Origin: an uncultured Helicobacter sp.
Lineage (GTDB): Bacteria; Campylobacterota; Campylobacteria; Campylobacterales; Helicobacteraceae
Assembly: GCA_947179285.1 (NCBI GenBank)
Contig: CAMXAV010000072.1
Location: forward strand, 1 to 5,165
DNA: 5,165 nt
Reading direction: 5' to 3'
In this document: piece after piece, positions 1 to 5,165 of the stretch
Numbering within the stretch: the stretch's first letter is position 1
Layout: every line of letters begins with the position of its first letter
The notes under the pieces: model-generated
Database searches by the model: none
Told to the model about the DNA's origin: nothing
The model's input: the letters and a program-made list of their open reading frames with translations, nothing else
Program-made: the position numbers and the translations under genes

Positions 1-1
1 G

Positions 2-87
2 TGGTTCTCAAATACCCCCAAAAGTTATTTTAAGGGATATTGAGATATAATGGCATTGGAAAGTTTAAAGAGTGGCTAAAATAAGGG
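2..87. repeat. Outer inverted repeat, left copy
   Basis: This block is repeated in reverse complement at 5079-5165. The tips share TGGTTCTCAAA exactly. The middle is about 75-80% identical with small gaps around the C-run. The innermost 30 nt (58-87 against 5079-5108) are identical. The identical part is the start and anti-repeat of the tracrRNA; the outer part carries its promoter, including the -10 element (TATAAT here, TACAAT in the other copy). The anti-repeat is conserved more strongly than its flank, which suggests selection for pairing with crRNA rather than mere recent duplication. The block begins essentially at the window edge, so it may extend further left. Confidence 0.93.
24..57 (+). 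promoter_or_regulatory. tracrRNA promoter, left copy
   Basis: A perfect -10 hexamer TATAAT lies at 46-51. A transcript would start about 7 nt downstream, near 58-60, exactly where the identity with the right arm becomes perfect. The -35 region is poor (T-rich, around 24-29), which is usual for the housekeeping sigma factor of Campylobacterota. Placement just upstream of a recognisable anti-repeat makes this the likely tracrRNA promoter. The start site itself is inferred. Confidence 0.75.
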
Positions 88-150
88 AGTTTTCGGTCTC
101 CCGCGGGATTCCAATTCCCTACAAAACCGAGCCTTATTGTTTGTTTATTT
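58..150 (+). ncRNA. tracrRNA of the type II-C system (left copy)
   Basis: The tracrRNA pairs with crRNA repeats and anchors the guide in Cas9. From about 60 to 84 it carries an anti-repeat ending CTAAAATAA, the same ending as the C. jejuni tracrRNA. It predicts a CRISPR repeat beginning GTTTTAGCCACTCTTTAAAC or close to that. The scaffold follows: stem 1 GGGAG (85-89) with CTCCC (98-102), stem 2 GGGA (105-108) with TCCC (116-119), then a tail ending ACCGA (126-130). The tail is complementary to TCGGT (93-97) in the stem-1 loop. This reproduces the loop-to-tail pairing of the C. jejuni scaffold (GCGG with CCGC), part of the triple-helix fold seen in the CjCas9 structure. A U-rich tract at 134-153 probably ends the RNA. 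It lies upstream of and in the same direction as cas9. The 3' end is approximate. Confidence 0.9.
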
Positions 151-153
151 TTT
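131..153 (+). terminator. Putative tracrRNA terminator
   Basis: A T-rich tract ending in a run of seven T (147-153) directly follows the structured tracrRNA scaffold, whose tail pairing closes at 130. The scaffold itself may serve as the terminator structure, because no separate hairpin is seen. Longer transcripts reading on toward cas9 are possible. Confidence 0.45.
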
Positions 154-178
154 GGCATGCTGCGTCCAATGTTCACAT

Positions 179-200
179 GGGAACTATTCCCCAAAAATTT
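179..200. repeat. Short colinear homology between the two arms
   Basis: GGGAACTATTCC (179-190) followed by AAAAATTT (193-200) resembles, on the minus strand of the right arm, GGGGATTATTCC (5001-4990) followed by AAAAATTT (4983-4976). The distance to the inner cas2-derived block is nearly the same on both sides. This weak match bridges the otherwise unalignable middle of the arms and supports one continuous inverted duplication rather than two separate ones. No function is evident. Nothing else was recognised between 154 and 236. Confidence 0.5.
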
Positions 201-232
201 TGTGGCGCATTGCGGCGAACCCAAAACAAATT

Positions 233-324
233 TTTTCTAAAAAAACGTGAGCTGTTTGGGCACATTCGCTTTCTCATTTTCACTCTTCACACCAAGAAGC
301 AAACGTGTATTGTCAAACTGCTTT
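233..324. repeat. Inner inverted repeat, left copy (cas2 3' end homology)
   Basis: These 92 bp match the reverse complement of 4847-4938 without gaps, with about 11 differences (about 88% identity). All differences are transitions, and in about nine of them the left copy has the A or T. The match covers the last 29 codons of cas2 including the stop codon, plus a few bases beyond. It ends sharply near 325. Confidence 0.93.
237..323 (-). pseudogene. Remnant of the 3' end of a cas2 gene, reversed
   Basis: Read on the minus strand, this encodes KQFDNTRLLLGVKSENEKAN followed by VPKQLTFF and a TAG stop. The intact Cas2 ends KQFDNMRLLLGVRSENEKAN, then APKQLTLF. The 28 residues keep 24 identities and the same stop. 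Upstream (324-440) the frame stays open to a GTG at 440, but that part does not resemble Cas2, has no visible ribosome binding site and sits in the cas9 promoter and leader. I read this as a dead fragment carried in the left arm of an inverted duplication, not a gene. Differences lean toward A/T, as expected of sequence without coding constraint. It could be the scar of a former second, divergently oriented cas operon end. Confidence 0.85.
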
Positions 325-377
325 ATTGCACGTTTTGCTTCCCCACCTCTTGTTGTTTGTTCCATGTCCACAAAAGC

Positions 378-406
378 TTGTATATAGCTTACTACATTGC
401 TATATT
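378..406 (+). promoter_or_regulatory. Predicted promoter of the cas9-cas1-cas2 operon
   Basis: An extended -10 element TGCTATATT (398-406) lies 17 bp downstream of a TTGTAT -35-like hexamer (378-383). Transcription would start near 413-415 and give a leader of about 50 nt before cas9. An AT-rich stretch around it offers alternative -10 sites. Nothing else was recognised between 325 and 377. Confidence 0.55.
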
Positions 407-428
407 TATATTTAAGCCTTTTTGTTTT

Positions 429-445
429 ATCATGAGTCACATGAT
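429..445. promoter_or_regulatory. Inverted repeat in the cas9 leader
   Basis: ATCATG (429-434) and CATGAT (440-445) are perfect 6-bp arms around AGTCA. The repeat sits just downstream of the predicted start site and about 12 nt before the cas9 ribosome binding site. It could be an operator for a dimeric repressor or an RNA hairpin affecting cas9 translation. A 6-bp repeat in AT-rich DNA can also arise by chance. Confidence 0.35.
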
Positions 446-464
446 TACAAAAACATAAGGAAAA

Positions 465-3400
465 ATGATGAAAATTTTTAGTTTTGACATCGGCATTGCG
501 AGTATTGGTTGGGCTTATATTGAAGATGATGTACTCAAGGATTGCGGCGTGCGCATTTTTACGAAAGCAGAGAATCCAAAAAATGGCGATTCACTCGCTA
601 CCCCGCGCAGAGAGGCGCGAAGCGCGAGAAGGAGGCTGGCGCGCAGAAGGGCGAGGCTAGACGCGCTCAAAAAGTTGATTTGCGAAGAGTTTGGTTTGGA
701 ATTGGGAGACTATCTCACGCCCGATGGTGAGCTGCCAAAGGCTTATTATATCCAAAAGTGTAAAATTTCAAAAGATGAACGTAAACAAAAGCGTCAAACC
801 GAAAAAGGCAAACAGGAGCTTGAAAAACTAAACAACAATCCATATAGATTTCGCAAAGAAGGGCTAGAACGCAAATTAAATGTTGATGAACTTGCACGCG
901 TGATTTTGCATATTGCCAAACATCGAGGGTATGGGAATAAGCATGCAAAAGATGCAGATGATAGTGAAAGTGGCAAAGTTAAAAAGGCAATTAAAGAGAA
1001 TGAAAAAATATTGCTTGAAAAGGGTTATCAAAGTGCGGGGCAATATCTTTATGAAGAGTTTTTTGAAAAGCCACGCGATTTTGTGATTGAGCAAAAATCT
1101 GCAAAGAACATACAAGGCACACAAGAATTTAGAAATGTTAGGAATAAGGCAGAATCTTATGCGCGCTGTTTGAATCAAAGTGAATTGCAAAAAGAATTAA
1201 TGTTGATTTTTGCCAAACAACGTGAGTTTGGCTTTAGTTTTAGCGATAAAAAATATAAGATTATCGATGAAAATGGTAAATTAAAAGAGCTAGACTTTGA
1301 ATCTGCCATTATGGAGATAGCATTTTTGCAACGTCCACTTAAAAGCTTTGAAGATAAAGTTGGTAAATGCACATTTTATGCTGATGAGCCTCGTGCCCCA
1401 AAAGATTCGCCTAGTGCAATAGAATTTGTTGCGCTGACAAGAATCATCAACATTCTAGCAAATATCACCAAACGCAGCGGCGAAGTGTATAGCGCGGATA
1501 AAGTGCGTGAAATTCGTGATATGGTGTTGGAAAAGGGCGAAATCAGTTACAAAAAATTACGCAAAGTTATTAATCTTGATGAGAGAATCCAATTTCCAAA
1601 AGATTCCAAACTTGACTATACTAAAAAAGATGCCGAAAATGCAAAGGTCATAGAATTTAAAAAGCTAAAAAGTTTTAATAAGGCTTTTGGTGATAAGGGC
1701 TTTGATGGGCTTACCAGAAATGAGCTTGATGGGATTGCAAATGATATTGCGCTAACTAAAAGCAAAACAGAACTAAAAGACAAGTTAAAACATTATCCAA
1801 AACTAAATGACGAGCAAAATGACAAGCAAATAGAGAATCTAAGTGAATTGAATTTTGATAAATTCATTGATTTGAGCTTCAGAGCATTAGGGCAGATTCT
1901 GCCCTTTATGCGTGGAGATAAAACGGGTGAGTGTTTGCGTTATGATGAAGCAGTCAAGGAAGCAGGATTAAAAGAACACAAAAAATCCTTAGAAAAAACC
2001 GAGTTTTTGCCTCCAATCAAAGAGTATGAGCCCTATCTTGCAAATCCCGTTGTCGCAAGGGCTCTTAGTGAATATCGCAAAGTGCTCAATGCGCTGCTTA
2101 GAAAATATGGGAAAGTGCATAAGATTCATATTGAGCTCACGCGTGAGGCGAAATTGAGTGCAAAGGAAAGACAAGAAACCATTAAGGAGCAAAGCAAACG
2201 ATTTAAGGCAAATGAAGAGGCGAGAAAAAGATGTGAAGATTTTGGATTAGAGCCAAATGTAGAAAATATACTTAAGTTAAAACTTTGGCAGGAGCAGGGT
2301 GAATTTTGTATGTATAGCGGCAAAAAAATCACACGAGAATATTTACTTGACCCCACAGCTTTGCAAATTGACCATATCTATCCCTATTCGCGCAGCTTTG
2401 ATGATAGTCAAAACAACAAAGTGCTTGTTTTTACGAAAGAAAATCAAAACAAGTTGAATAAAACGCCTTTCGAGGCTTTTGGCGAAGACAAGGAAAAATG
2501 GGACAGGATTCTTAGCCTTGCAAGCAAGCTTCCTAAGCCCAAATATCGCAGAATCTCCAACACACAATTTAAAGATAAGGAAACGGGATTTCTCGCACGA
2601 AATATTGTTGATACAGGTTATATCGCAAGGTTAGCTAGTCAATGGACGAAGGATTGCTTGGAGTTTTTACCCTTAAGTGAAAATGAAGTAACGATTGCTG
2701 GTGAAAAAGGTAGCAAGGTGCATGTGGAGGTAGTGAATGGGAGCTTGACGGCGATGCTGCGGCATTATTGGGGGCTTGGGGGCAAAAATCGCGATAATCA
2801 CCTGCACCACGCAGTCGATGCGGTGATTATTGGTTTCACAAACGCAAGCGTCATCAAGGCATTTTCAGATTTTAGGAAACAAAAAGAGCAAAATAAAGCA
2901 AAGCTGTATGCCAAAGAAATCGCGGAATCCGAGTATGAGAAGCAAAAAGCCTTTCATAAAACTCAAGTGGAAGCTTTCAGGCAAATGGTGTTAGGCAAGG
3001 TGGATTCCATCTTTGTCTCCAAACCCCCACGCAAGAGGGCAAGAGGGGCTTTACATGAAGAAACTTTTTATTCTTTTGATGATGAAAAGTTACATAAAGA
3101 ATATGGCGGACAAAAGGGGATAGAAAGGGCATTGAAGCTTGGCAAGATTCGCCAAATTGGCACAAAGATTGTGAGCAATGGCGCAATGGTGCGTGTGGAT
3201 ATTTTCAGGCACAAACAAAATGGCAAATTCTATGGTGTGCCGATTTATACGATGGATTTTGCATTTGGTATTTTGCCCAATAAGGCAGTTGTAGCTGGAA
3301 AAGATAAACAAGGTGTCATTAAAGATTGGCTAGAAATGGATTCTGATTATGAATTTTGTTTTAGTCTCTTTAAGGACGATTTGATTCTTGTGCAGAAAAA

Positions 3401-3686
3401 GGAAATGGAAAAAGCGGAATTGTGCTACTATAAAAATTTTAAGTCTGGCAATGCACAAATTAATGTAGAAAAACACAATAATAAATTTGAGGACTTGAGT
3501 GAAAATGAAAAATTACTCTATTCTAATGCCACACCAAAAGAAGTGGCAGGTGAAAGTATTGGAATCCAAAATCTCAAGACCTTTGAAAAATACCAAGTCT
3601 CACCACTTGGCGAGGTGCAAAAGGCAGAATTTACACCACGTCAGCCCATTTCTTTAAAATCTAGCCCTAAAAATAAGAAGAAATAA
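465..3686 (+). CDS. cas9: Cas9, type II-C crRNA-guided endonuclease
   Basis: RNA-guided DNA nuclease that cuts target DNA using a crRNA:tracrRNA guide. It has 1073 residues and resembles C. jejuni Cas9 (984 aa) over its whole length. RuvC-I begins FDIGIASIGW with D8. An arginine-rich bridge helix spans about 47-69. RuvC-II has IHIELTRE with E557. The HNH domain has LQIDHIYPYSRSFDD with D636 and H637, and N660 in VFTKEN, at the same H-to-N spacing as CjCas9 H559 and N582. RuvC-III has NHLHHAVDA with H782 and D785. The C-terminal PAM-interacting part keeps FVSKP, GALHEE, VPIYTMDFA and SIGIQNLK. The catalytic set is complete, so it should be active. Most extra length lies in the recognition lobe, including a lysine-rich stretch around 98-125. 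AAGGA at 457-461 precedes tandem ATGs at 465 and 468. The second has better spacing, the first matches the C. jejuni N-terminus. The stop overlaps the cas1 start by one base. Confidence 0.98.
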   Translation: MMKIFSFDIGIASIGWAYIEDDVLKDCGVRIFTKAENPKNGDSLATPRREARSARRRLARRRARLDALKKLICEEFGLELGDYLTPDGELPKAYYIQKCKISKDERKQKRQTEKGKQELEKLNNNPYRFRKEGLERKLNVDELARVILHIAKHRGYGNKHAKDADDSESGKVKKAIKENEKILLEKGYQSAGQYLYEEFFEKPRDFVIEQKSAKNIQGTQEFRNVRNKAESYARCLNQSELQKELMLIFAKQREFGFSFSDKKYKIIDENGKLKELDFESAIMEIAFLQRPLKSFEDKVGKCTFYADEPRAPKDSPSAIEFVALTRIINILANITKRSGEVYSADKVREIRDMVLEKGEISYKKLRKVINLDERIQFPKDSKLDYTKKDAENAKVIEFKKLKSFNKAFGDKGFDGLTRNELDGIANDIALTKSKTELKDKLKHYPKLNDEQNDKQIENLSELNFDKFIDLSFRALGQILPFMRGDKTGECLRYDEAVKEAGLKEHKKSLEKTEFLPPIKEYEPYLANPVVARALSEYRKVLNALLRKYGKVHKIHIELTREAKLSAKERQETIKEQSKRFKANEEARKRCEDFGLEPNVENILKLKLWQEQGEFCMYSGKKITREYLLDPTALQIDHIYPYSRSFDDSQNNKVLVFTKENQNKLNKTPFEAFGEDKEKWDRILSLASKLPKPKYRRISNTQFKDKETGFLARNIVDTGYIARLASQWTKDCLEFLPLSENEVTIAGEKGSKVHVEVVNGSLTAMLRHYWGLGGKNRDNHLHHAVDAVIIGFTNASVIKAFSDFRKQKEQNKAKLYAKEIAESEYEKQKAFHKTQVEAFRQMVLGKVDSIFVSKPPRKRARGALHEETFYSFDDEKLHKEYGGQKGIERALKLGKIRQIGTKIVSNGAMVRVDIFRHKQNGKFYGVPIYTMDFAFGILPNKAVVAGKDKQGVIKDWLEMDSDYEFCFSLFKDDLILVQKKEMEKAELCYYKNFKSGNAQINVEKHNNKFEDLSENEKLLYSNATPKEVAGESIGIQNLKTFEKYQVSPLGEVQKAEFTPRQPISLKSSPKNKKK

Positions 3687-4648
3687 TGTTTGATTCTGCC
3701 TTTAGAACGCTATTCTTGAGCACGCCTGCAAAACTCAAGCTTGCGGATAAGCATCTTTGCATTGCTCAAGAGGATAAAGAGACGGTAAAGATTCCGCTCT
3801 CTGATATTTTATGTGTGATTGCGGAATCCCATCAAATCACGCTTACAAATGCGTTGCTCGATGCCTTTGCCTCGAGCAAGATTGTCCTTTACACATGTGA
3901 TAGTTCCCATTTGCCTAGCGGCATATTCATGCCCTTTTTGGGACATTATAGAACATTGAGTGTCTTGCAATCCCAAATATCCCTCAATAAGCAAAGAAAA
4001 TCGATTCTTTGGCAGCAAATCATCAAGGCAAAGATTCGCAATCAATCCCGACTATTGCAAATGCAAAATAAAGAGGAATATTCCAAGTTAGAATCGTTAG
4101 AAAAAAGTGTGCGTCTAGGAGATTCGAGCAATAATGAAGCAAAAGCAGCGGCAATCTATTTCAGGGCTCTTTTTGGCAATACATTTAGTCGAAAGATTGA
4201 AACTTTTATAGATGGCACATTAGGGACAATCAATGCGGCGCTTAATTATGGCTATGCCATTGTACGCGGAATGATTGTGCGTAGTCTTTGCATTAGCGGT
4301 CTTCACCCTGCGCTTGGGCTCTTTCATTGCAATCAATTTAATCCTTTCAATCTTGCAGATGATTTGATAGAACCCTATCGGATTTCTGTCGATTCTCTTG
4401 TGGCGCAGATGTTAGAAAATGAAGAATTGGGGGAAAGTCTCGAGCTTCAAAATCGTGTCAAATTGGCAAATATTTTAAACACAAGCATTTTGATTGATGG
4501 CAAGATATATCCTCTAAGTCGTGCAATCGTAGTCAGTGTACAGAGTTTGCTGCATGCAATGGGGCAAGAATCTCCATTAAAATTACCCATTTTTGAGGAG
4601 AATAAATCAAATGGAAGAGAAGTTTATGAGAGTACTCGTGATGTTTGA
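3686..4648 (+). CDS. cas1: Cas1, CRISPR adaptation integrase
   Basis: With Cas2, Cas1 forms the integrase that inserts new spacers at the leader end of the array. It has 320 residues. The N-terminal beta domain is followed by the alpha-helical catalytic domain with type II family signatures: LGDSSNNEAKAAAIYF (likely metal ligand E151), NAALNYGYAIVR (183-194), and GLHPALGLFH...NQFNPFNLADDLIEPYR, with likely ligands H214 and D225 or D226. The catalytic assignment comes from family alignment by eye. The ATG overlaps the cas9 stop codon (TAATG), which implies translational coupling; only a weak AAGAAG precedes it. The last 12 codons run into cas2 in another frame, so the C-terminal tail after about residue 300 may not be conserved. 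There is no csn2 or cas4 beside it, which defines the locus as II-C. Confidence 0.97.
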   Translation: MFDSAFRTLFLSTPAKLKLADKHLCIAQEDKETVKIPLSDILCVIAESHQITLTNALLDAFASSKIVLYTCDSSHLPSGIFMPFLGHYRTLSVLQSQISLNKQRKSILWQQIIKAKIRNQSRLLQMQNKEEYSKLESLEKSVRLGDSSNNEAKAAAIYFRALFGNTFSRKIETFIDGTLGTINAALNYGYAIVRGMIVRSLCISGLHPALGLFHCNQFNPFNLADDLIEPYRISVDSLVAQMLENEELGESLELQNRVKLANILNTSILIDGKIYPLSRAIVVSVQSLLHAMGQESPLKLPIFEENKSNGREVYESTRDV

Positions 4649-4934
4649 TTTACCAACAAGCACAAAAAAAGATAGAAAAAACAGCACGAAATTTCGTAAG
4701 CGACTCATCAAGGCAGGCTTTATGATGCTGCAATTTAGCGTCTATATGAGAATCTGTAAGGGCGCAACGAGTGCCAACAATCATATCGATAAGTTGTATT
4801 TGATTTTGCCTCCCAAAGGGCACATTCGGGCGCTCGTGCTCACCGAAAAGCAGTTCGACAACATGCGCTTGCTTCTTGGTGTGAGGAGCGAAAATGAGAA
4901 AGCGAATGCACCCAAGCAGCTCACGCTTTTTTAG
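4611..4934 (+). CDS. cas2: Cas2, CRISPR adaptation subunit
   Basis: Cas2 is the dimeric core of the Cas1-Cas2 integration complex. The product has 107 residues from this ATG: MEEKFMRVLVMFDLPTSTKK, then a ferredoxin-like body with FRKRLIKAGFMMLQFSVYMR, ILPPKGHIRALVLTEKQFDN and an LTLF end. D13 in MFDLP is the conserved aspartate of beta-strand 1. I chose 4611 because GAGGAG at 4595-4600 precedes it with a 10-nt gap and because related Cas2 proteins carry a similar short lead before the MRVLVMFD strand. A TTG at 4593 in the same frame or an ATG at 4626 are alternatives. The gene overlaps cas1 by 38 nt. Its last 29 codons are duplicated, reversed and decayed, at 237-323. It is the last gene of the operon, and the right tracrRNA-like unit converges on it. 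Confidence 0.96.
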   Translation: MEEKFMRVLVMFDLPTSTKKDRKNSTKFRKRLIKAGFMMLQFSVYMRICKGATSANNHIDKLYLILPPKGHIRALVLTEKQFDNMRLLLGVRSENEKANAPKQLTLF

Positions 4935-4938
4935 AAAA
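4847..4938. repeat. Inner inverted repeat, right copy (cas2 3' end)
   Basis: This is the coding copy of the 92-bp block found reversed at 233-324, with about 88% identity and no gaps. It spans the end of cas2 and four bases past the stop codon. Beyond the stop, the two arms lose clear similarity until the outer block, apart from the short motif at 4976-5001. Confidence 0.93.
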
Positions 4939-4975
4939 CTAACTTTGACATTAAATGTTGTGTATCTGAAGAATT

Positions 4976-5001
4976 AAATTTTTATGCAAGGAATAATCCC
5001 C
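4976..5001. repeat. Short colinear homology between arms, right copy
   Basis: Partner of the motif at 179-200, read on the minus strand (GGGGATTATTCC, then AAAAATTT after a 6-nt gap). The rest of 4935-5007 holds only a small palindrome ACATT-A-AATGT at 4948-4958. No convincing rho-independent terminator for the cas operon was found there, so readthrough into 5008-5108 is plausible. Confidence 0.45.
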
Positions 5002-5007
5002 ACATAA

Positions 5008-5108
5008 AAGCCGGATGAGCTTAGGGATTCACTAGGCTAGTGCCCTTGTGCTAGCTTAACCCTGCAGGAAGCTCACGCCCCTTATTTTAGCCACTCTTTA
5101 AACTTTCC
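5008..5108 (-). ncRNA. Candidate second tracrRNA with a divergent scaffold
   Basis: Read leftward, the first 30 nt are identical to the left tracrRNA, including the whole anti-repeat (5108 to 5079). The rest differs in sequence but can be drawn in the same layout. Stem 1 is AGGGG (5082-5078) with UUCCU (5070-5066), including two G-U pairs. Its loop contains UGAGC (5075-5071), complementary to GCUCA (5020-5016) in the tail; with UU and AA the match reaches 7 bp but then competes with stem 1. Stem 2 is AGGG (5063-5060) with CCCU (5026-5023). Its flanks, GC-AGGG-TTA and AAT-CCCT-AA, mirror the C. jejuni tracrRNA, but the loop contains about 27 extra nt able to form a further hairpin. Only a short T4 run (5010-5007) follows, so the 3' end is uncertain. 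A decayed tracrRNA copy is the main alternative. Confidence 0.6.
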
Positions 5109-5165
5109 GAAGTCATTGTATCCCAATATTCCTTAAAAAGACCCTTTCAGGGGGTTTGAGAACCA
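5079..5165. repeat. Outer inverted repeat, right copy
   Basis: Reverse-complement partner of 2-87. On the plus strand, 5081-5108 reads like a CRISPR repeat start (TTATTTTAGCCACTCTTTAA and on). However, the homology to the left arm continues on both sides of the repeat-like part, inward through the tracr-specific AAATAAGGG and outward through the promoter to the tip. It is therefore a tracrRNA-type copy rather than the first unit of an array. A small hairpin CCCT-TTC-AGGG lies at 5142-5152. Confidence 0.92.
5115..5141 (-). promoter_or_regulatory. Promoter of the right tracrRNA-like unit
   Basis: On the minus strand a TACAAT -10 hexamer occupies 5120-5115. It sits at the same distance from the conserved anti-repeat start as TATAAT does on the left. 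It differs from the left hexamer by one transition and remains a good -10. The -35 region is T-rich and weak, as on the left. Conservation of the hexamer while neighbouring bases changed suggests it is still in use. Confidence 0.6.

Noticed and set aside
324..440. Minus-strand extension of the cas2 remnant frame to a GTG start
   Set aside because: The added 39 residues do not resemble Cas2 or anything I know, there is no ribosome binding site, and the frame runs against the cas9 promoter.
72..458. 128-codon plus-strand open frame beginning MAKIREF
   Set aside because: It lies over the tracrRNA and the reversed cas2 remnant, is rich in Cys and Phe with no recognisable domain, and has no ribosome binding site. 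It is a chance frame.
3809..4045. Minus-strand 78-codon frame inside cas1
   Set aside because: It is a shadow of the cas1 frame with no start signals and no family resemblance.
4593..4610. TTG start for cas2 at 4593
   Set aside because: It would place the ribosome binding site GAGGAG inside the gene and leave the better-positioned ATG at 4611 unused. The extra residues do not match related Cas2 N-termini.
5083..5120. First repeat of a CRISPR array downstream of cas2
   Set aside because: There is no second repeat in the window. Its 5' base is A where a repeat would start GTTTTAG. The homology to the left tracrRNA region extends on both sides, so it is a tracrRNA-type copy.
1..5165. Inverted ends as a chimera or foldback assembly artefact
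   Set aside because: The arms differ by roughly 12% in the inner block and 20-25% in the outer flank, with gaps and different middles. A foldback of one molecule would be nearly identical.

Overview
The window holds a complete subtype II-C CRISPR-Cas protein operon (cas9-cas1-cas2, all on the plus strand, no csn2 or cas4). The AT-rich DNA and close resemblance of Cas9, Cas1, Cas2 and tracrRNA to the Campylobacter jejuni system point to a Campylobacterota host. Helicobacter is my best guess, by inference only. No CRISPR array, transposase or unrelated gene is visible.

Layout. Positions 1-464 are non-coding. They carry a promoter and a C. jejuni-type tracrRNA reading right (about 58-150), a reversed remnant of the cas2 3' end (237-323, minus strand), and the cas9 promoter and leader (378-464). 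cas9 (465-3686), cas1 (3686-4648) and cas2 (4611-4934) overlap and form one translationally coupled operon. Positions 4935-5165 are non-coding and contain a second, leftward tracrRNA-like unit (about 5108 to 5008, minus strand).

The unusual part is the symmetry. The left ~324 bp and the right ~319 bp are one diverged inverted duplication. The outer blocks (2-87 and 5079-5165) contain a promoter and a 30-nt perfectly conserved anti-repeat start. The inner blocks (233-324 and 4847-4938) are the cas2 3' end and its decayed copy. Between them, where the left arm has the tracrRNA scaffold, the right arm has a different sequence that can be drawn in the same fold: stem 1, a stem-1 loop pairing with the 3' tail, and stem 2. 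Its pairing segments are changed on both sides and it has a larger stem-loop 2. The operon therefore appears to be bracketed by two convergent tracrRNA genes with the same anti-repeat and different scaffolds.

How it should work. tracrRNA pairs with crRNA repeats, RNase III trims the duplex, and Cas9 (RuvC and HNH residues all present) cleaves guide-matched DNA. Cas1-Cas2 acquire spacers. The array that supplies crRNAs must lie outside the window. The window ends coincide with the inverted-repeat tips, so this may be a mobile cassette or a contig that broke at repeats. The sequence alone cannot decide which.
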